A stretch of 64,000 nt of DNA, taken from positions 620,001 through 684,000 of the forward strand of contig PQWQ01000015.1 in NCBI GenBank assembly GCA_002943765.1, in the 5' to 3' direction. A program made the position numbers and the translations under genes. The stretch's first letter is position 1, and each line of letters opens with the position of its first letter. The notes under the pieces were generated by a model, which was given only the letters and a program-made list of their open reading frames with translations, was not told the DNA's origin and ran no database searches. Source of the stretch: Psoroptes ovis. Lineage: Eukaryota > Arthropoda > Arachnida > Sarcoptiformes > Psoroptidae. Below, one piece after another: positions 59,270 to 64,000 of this stretch.

Positions 59270-62200
59270 ATGGAACAACCATCATCTAGCCCTTTACCAT
59301 CACCCTCACCTTCATCGGCATCAACATCAACTGATAATACATATGATCAACATCAGCATACATCACAACAGCAAAATCAACAAGAATTTGATGAACATGA
59401 TCGAGAACGAGAGCAACAACAAAAACAAAGATTGAACACAAAACTGTTAAAAACAGCAACAATCAATGATGATATTCTTAGACGCGAATTATATTTTTTG
59501 ATATACAAATTTTTGGAACGTAGTCCTTTACAAAATTCATTTCATGTTTTGAAAAATGAATTAGAAAAAAATTCATGTCTATTGCCACCACAATATGACT
59601 GGCTTACAGGCAGAGAACGTTCATCATCTTCATCGAATGATGAAATGTTCGGTAAAGAAATACTCGATTTAGCAATCAAACAGCATCCTCACATCACTGC
59701 CGATTATCTTTTTGAATCATTGAAACAAGCGCATCAAGCATTATCACAAGTTGTACCACCTCCGATAGAAAATTCAATGGTTTCGTTCTTGTCTGCTGGT
59801 CGTTTTTCATTGATTAGACCTATTCCGAAGAAATCATTGATACCTGAACAAGAGGATCGTTTGGTACCATGTTTTCGTGATCCATACTCGCTGAAATCAA
59901 TATCAAACCATCGAAATCATTCACCTCCATTACCATCACAACGTTTTTCATCAGTCTATTTTCCTGGACACATCAGTCAAACGCTATTCAGCAGGCAATT
60001 AGCTGGACCTAAACCTATTACACATCTGTTACCTGTTGGTTTTTATGAACAATATCAAAAATATAATCGTGTGCTTGGTCATCTTTCTTCCGTTTTTTGT
60101 GTTCTTTTTGATCGTTCTGGTCGTTTTCTAATAACCGGCGCTGATGATACAATAATTAAGATTTGGTCGGCAATCAATGGTCGTTTATTAGCTACGTTGC
60201 GTGGTCATCAAGGCGAAATCACTGATTTATCCATATCACTTGAGAATGATTTACTCGCATCAGGTAGTTGTGACAAAAAAATCCGCGTCTGGAATCTTCG
60301 TACAACAGCTTTGATCAAGACATTGAAAAAACATGATGATCAAGTATCTGGTGTTAAATTCTGTCCATTGATGACCAAAGATAAGCGATATCTGGTATCA
60401 ATATCTCAAGATGGTAGTGTTTGCTTTCATAAATATGATCCAAAAACATATGAGTTTCAGGATGAGCCTATACGCTTTGTGGAACGCAAACGTCGAGATT
60501 CTCAACTTGTATCATGCTCTTTTTCTGCTGGTGGCACATTTTTTGCCGTTGGTTCTACCGATTGTAGTCTTTATGTGTATCATGTTTCAGCGCCAGCTGG
60601 ACCGACAAAAGTTCTTGAAATAGAGCAGCATACTGATCATGTGGATTCATTACAATTCAGTAATCGATCAATGTTACGATTTATTTCGAGTGGTCGTGAT
60701 GGCTTAGCACATATTTGGAATTATGAAAAACAAAAATGGAATCACTTGAAAATTGATATCAATCAACGATTAGACGGACGACCGCCTGAACGTCGCGTAG
60801 AAATTGCTGGTACATCTAAAATTTGTGTATTGCGCGTCTGTATGGTGGCATGGACCATTGATGATCGTTTTGTTATTACCTCATTAACCGATAGTTCAAT
60901 CAAAGTATGGTTCTCACATGATGCGAAATTGAAACATGTTTTATATGGTCATGAAGATGAAGTTTACATCATCGAGCCACATCCAACTGATCCTCGAATA
61001 ATATTGACAGCTGGACATGAAGGTGCCATAATGATATGGGATGTTGTTTCTGGTACAAATATAAAAACGTTTTATAATGCTCTTGAAAATTCTCAAGTAC
61101 CTGCATCACTGTTCGATGCTAAATGGAGTCCTGATGGCTCGATGTTCGCTGCTACCGATAGTTATGGGCATTTGTTATTTTTTGGATTAGCATCATCTAA
61201 TCCCTATTCTGAACTACCTGAACATATGTTTTTTCATACTGATTATCGACCGATCATAAGAGATTCAAATGATTTTGTTATAGACGAACAAATGCAGATC
61301 GCACCGCATTTAATGCCACCTCCTTTTTTAGTTGATATTGATGGCAATCCATATCCACCGCAAATTCAACGTTTGGTCCCTGGCCGTGAAAACTGCCATG
61401 ATCCACAATTGATTCCGTTCGATGGCGGTGATCAGCAAAATAATGAGCCTTCTAACGGTGCACTTATCGATGACATGATTGAACGTTTAAGAAGAGAACA
61501 AAGTCAACAAATTCCAGATCGTGATAATCAGAATATAGATGATCCCTCACCAGCTTCTAATTCTCGAAATGTTCATACTGCAGGTGATGGCGTTCGTAAT
61601 GCGTCCAATTTAATTGATCCTAGCAACCGTATTGTCAATAATGAAAATGTGAATGCCTCTCGACCAAGTGGATTTCAAATGGGAATATATATGAAAAAGC
61701 CCTTGATAGTTCCATTGCCAGAACGAGAAATCGAATTCATTCGCGAAAGGCAATTTTCGGTGAACAAAATGGAAGAAGATTATTATCGTTGCGAACAGAA
61801 AAAACGACCTCCCAAAGAAGTCGAACCAACTGAACAAGTACCGAAATTCAAACCATTCACCAGAAGACAGCGAAGAATTTTGCACCAATCTGGTGGTGTT
61901 ACACGAACATCAACGACACGATCAAATCGATCAAATGCCAATAACAATAATGATCAAACTGAACGACGGTTTGCCCTTATGCCACTTGAAGAAGATGATT
62001 CTAACGATGAAGATTTTACAGGCACATCTGAAGAAGAATCTAGCGATTCTGACGATACTACCTCAGATTCAGATTGGAATCAACCCTCAACATCACGTGA
62101 TCGTCCCTCATTAGCATCATTCCCTTCTGGTGCTGCTAATGCTACCACTGGTCGCAAACGCAAACGTCGTATCCAGATAGATGACGATGATGATGATAAT

Positions 62201-64000
62201 GATGATGAAATTGTTCATAGTGATAATGATAATAATGACGTGAATCCGTCGACAGATATAATCCTCGAAAATGAATCGTCTATTATAAATGAACGAACGA
62301 TACGCTCAAGACGTCGTACGAATAACGTTGGTCAGACTAATCCCTCCGAAAGACGTCGTTATGCGCCAGTACGGACCGAAACTAATCAAAATCACTTCAA
62401 TCAGATCAGTACCAGCCAGCTTGATGAACGATTTCGGCCACCTGAATGGTTTACAAACAGTAAACCCAAAAGATCGCCATATTTTCCTCAAATCGGGGAT
62501 CGTGTCGTCTATTTTCGTCAAGGTCATCAAAATTATATAAATGCTGTCAGAGAAACAAAATGTTATAACATCGGCGCAACAAAACCTTTCAGACTACGTG
62601 ACAGTGATTCAGATGAAATATTCGCCAAAATCATCGGTATTCAGTATCAAGTATTGCCACCGCGTCTTGTTACATTACGTATGGTTGTTATTGATCCACT
62701 TGCTGAAGAAAATGAAGCTCAAATGCATCAGACAATCGACCATTCTACTAATCATCATCCAAATATTGGTCAGCAACAATTTACTGTTCGTTACCACGAT
62801 CTCGATCATGTTTGTGATTTCATCATACTTAAGCAATGGTACGATATATCGATTTCACGTGGATGGCGTGTGTCTGATAGATTTCGCTCTGTAATCGATG
62901 ATCAATGGTGGATTGGGTGCATTCATTCAATCCGGTACAATCAAACAAATTCTTATTTTCAATCGGTTGAAGTCGTTTGGTGTAATGGTGATAAAGAATT
63001 ATTAAGTCCTTGGGATCTTGAACCATTAGATCCGAATCATTCAAATGATCCAAATATTCAGCTAAATGATGGTCAATATGTGACCGATGAGGAACGTCTA
63101 TCATTTTCAATGATAGATGATCGAGAATGGCCACCAGAACAACGTGAAAATGACCGTGAAAGAATTATAAATGGACTATTACGAATTATGGAATTTTCAC
63201 ATGCTGAAGAATTTTCGGCTCCAGTAGATCTCAATCAGCATCCTTTATATGCAATGACTATACCGTATCCGATGGATTTATCAACGATTATGTCGAGATT
63301 GCGATCAAATTTTTATAGACGATTAGAGGCAGTGAAATTCGATGTTCGTTTCATTGAATCTAATGCTGCATTATACAATGTGCCAGAATCATTGATAGTG
63401 AAAAAAGCCAAAATAATCACAGAATGTTGTTTACGTTTTATCGAAGATCCTGAAAATCAAGATCCAACATCAATTATGAATGAATTAAATAACAATTATG
63501 CATTGGAATTGGCCAACGCGTCGCAATTCACAGCATCGAATAATCATGTTCAGCAGCAGCAACATCTTCGTGCATCGGCTTCATCATTTGATCAGCAGCA
63601 AGGATTGCGAAGATCGACACGCCGAATTCGTCCAAATGTATTTTCAGACAGTGATTATGACGAAGTTAATCGTCGAAGTCGTACATCGAGGTCTATGCGC
63701 GCCAATATTCGTGGTCACCATTCTTCAGATCAAGATGATGAAAATAGACCGAGAAAAACATGGAAACAATTATGTCGAGAACTTATTGATCAAATTTTCG
63801 AACTTCCAGATTCTGAACCATTTCGTGCACCTGTTGATCCGATTCAATATCCAAATTATGCTCATATTATAGATACACCAATGGATTTGACGACAGTTAA
63901 AGAGCAATTATTAGCTGATATGTATGATTCACCTCAAGATTTCACCAAAGATATGCGTTTAATATTTTCCAATTCTAAACAATTTAATACAAACAAAAAA
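59270..64000 (+). CDS. BRWD3/PHIP-type WD40-bromodomain protein (3' end outside window)
   Basis: The frame is open for 1577 codons from the ATG at 59270 to the window edge, with no intron seen. A Ser/Gln-rich start is followed by a LisH-like helical part (RRELYFLIYKFLERSPLQNSFHVL) and a BRWD block (LPVGFYEQYQKYNRVLGHLSSVFC). A WD40 propeller spans about 264-640 (IITG/SGAD, IKIWSA, IRVWNLR, AHIWNY, IKVWFSHD blades). After an acidic/Ser-rich region comes a crypto-Tudor-type domain (about 1067-1247, IGDRVVYFRQGHQNY, WWIGCIHSIRY), then bromodomain 1 (about 1290-1404, PVDLNQHPLYAMTIPYPMDL) and bromodomain 2 (from about 1494, PNYAHIIDTPMDLTTVK), cut by the edge. Family members read acetylated and methylated H3 in chromatin, acting with CUL4 ligases. 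An in-frame stop at 59228-59230 precedes the ATG. Confidence 0.93.
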   Translation, partial: MEQPSSSPLPSPSPSSASTSTDNTYDQHQHTSQQQNQQEFDEHDREREQQQKQRLNTKLLKTATINDDILRRELYFLIYKFLERSPLQNSFHVLKNELEKNSCLLPPQYDWLTGRERSSSSSNDEMFGKEILDLAIKQHPHITADYLFESLKQAHQALSQVVPPPIENSMVSFLSAGRFSLIRPIPKKSLIPEQEDRLVPCFRDPYSLKSISNHRNHSPPLPSQRFSSVYFPGHISQTLFSRQLAGPKPITHLLPVGFYEQYQKYNRVLGHLSSVFCVLFDRSGRFLITGADDTIIKIWSAINGRLLATLRGHQGEITDLSISLENDLLASGSCDKKIRVWNLRTTALIKTLKKHDDQVSGVKFCPLMTKDKRYLVSISQDGSVCFHKYDPKTYEFQDEPIRFVERKRRDSQLVSCSFSAGGTFFAVGSTDCSLYVYHVSAPAGPTKVLEIEQHTDHVDSLQFSNRSMLRFISSGRDGLAHIWNYEKQKWNHLKIDINQRLDGRPPERRVEIAGTSKICVLRVCMVAWTIDDRFVITSLTDSSIKVWFSHDAKLKHVLYGHEDEVYIIEPHPTDPRIILTAGHEGAIMIWDVVSGTNIKTFYNALENSQVPASLFDAKWSPDGSMFAATDSYGHLLFFGLASSNPYSELPEHMFFHTDYRPIIRDSNDFVIDEQMQIAPHLMPPPFLVDIDGNPYPPQIQRLVPGRENCHDPQLIPFDGGDQQNNEPSNGALIDDMIERLRREQSQQIPDRDNQNIDDPSPASNSRNVHTAGDGVRNASNLIDPSNRIVNNENVNASRPSGFQMGIYMKKPLIVPLPEREIEFIRERQFSVNKMEEDYYRCEQKKRPPKEVEPTEQVPKFKPFTRRQRRILHQSGGVTRTSTTRSNRSNANNNNDQTERRFALMPLEEDDSNDEDFTGTSEEESSDSDDTTSDSDWNQPSTSRDRPSLASFPSGAANATTGRKRKRRIQIDDDDDDNDDEIVHSDNDNNDVNPSTDIILENESSIINERTIRSRRRTNNVGQTNPSERRRYAPVRTETNQNHFNQISTSQLDERFRPPEWFTNSKPKRSPYFPQIGDRVVYFRQGHQNYINAVRETKCYNIGATKPFRLRDSDSDEIFAKIIGIQYQVLPPRLVTLRMVVIDPLAEENEAQMHQTIDHSTNHHPNIGQQQFTVRYHDLDHVCDFIILKQWYDISISRGWRVSDRFRSVIDDQWWIGCIHSIRYNQTNSYFQSVEVVWCNGDKELLSPWDLEPLDPNHSNDPNIQLNDGQYVTDEERLSFSMIDDREWPPEQRENDRERIINGLLRIMEFSHAEEFSAPVDLNQHPLYAMTIPYPMDLSTIMSRLRSNFYRRLEAVKFDVRFIESNAALYNVPESLIVKKAKIITECCLRFIEDPENQDPTSIMNELNNNYALELANASQFTASNNHVQQQQHLRASASSFDQQQGLRRSTRRIRPNVFSDSDYDEVNRRSRTSRSMRANIRGHHSSDQDDENRPRKTWKQLCRELIDQIFELPDSEPFRAPVDPIQYPNYAHIIDTPMDLTTVKEQLLADMYDSPQDFTKDMRLIFSNSKQFNTNKK

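Noticed and set aside
62289..62894. ORFs in other frames inside the BRWD-like gene (also 61893-62114, 63498-63872 and minus-strand 61610-61888)
   Set aside because: They are shadows of the long open frame 59270-64000, which carries the recognisable domains.
1..64000. tRNA, rRNA genes and CRISPR arrays
   Set aside because: Scanning for GTTCGA-type B boxes with cloverleaf context found none; no regular repeat-spacer pattern exists, and the DNA is eukaryotic.

Overview
This is nuclear DNA from a compact, strongly AT-rich arthropod genome. The genes have short introns with GT...AG borders. Protein families point to an arthropod (chitin deacetylase, otopetrin, PAPS transporter, parathyroid-hormone-receptor-like GPCR). 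My best inference is an acariform mite of the dust-mite type, judged from gene content, small introns and base composition; I ran no database search. There is no bacterial, viral or CRISPR content. I rebuilt gene models by hand from splice phases, so exon borders are predictions.

Layout. 0.5-6.1 kb: a LAMP-like membrane protein (+), a CRAL-TRIO protein close to the N-terminal half of MOSPD2 (-), a 3-kb gap with a promoter-like or LTR-like block and a perfect hairpin, then a two-exon REEP5/6-like ER-shaping protein (-). 6.4-9.7 kb: a chitin deacetylase with a very long low-complexity N-terminal region (-). 9.7-16.1 kb: no gene seen. 16.1-17.8 kb: the splicing factor YJU2 (-) head to head with PTRHD1 (+). 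17.9-19.9 kb: three short single-pass membrane proteins with PPxY tails (-), two of them made by a tandem duplication that also copied the 3' end of the third. 20.4-26.2 kb: a six-exon otopetrin proton channel (-), whose proposed first intron holds an oppositely oriented gene of unknown family with an internally duplicated motif.

26.2-29.9 kb: apparently non-coding. 29.9-38.8 kb: an eleven-exon class B GPCR most like PTH receptors (+), with a 5.5-kb first intron. 39.3-45.3 kb: PSMG4 (+), a single-exon pseudokinase (+), the PAPS transporter SLC35B2 (+), proteasome beta1/PSMB6 (-), a 186-bp hAT-type MITE with perfect ends and target-site duplication, and a tiny basic ORF (+). 45.3-48.2 kb: SNRNP27 (-) head to head with DDX24 (+). 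48.2-52 kb: gap with homopolymers and a GT microsatellite. 52-57.5 kb: DNAJB6-like chaperone (+), mitochondrial YARS2 (+), SMU1 (-). 57.5-64 kb: a gap, then a BRWD/PHIP-type WD40-bromodomain gene (+) open for 4.7 kb and cut by the window end.

The genes do not form one pathway. Several are housekeeping genes packed head to head or tail to tail: three spliceosome factors (YJU2, SNRNP27, SMU1) and two proteasome genes (PSMG4, PSMB6). Most unusual are the nested repeat-motif gene, the PPxY tandem duplication with its gene fragment, the pseudokinase and the intact MITE.
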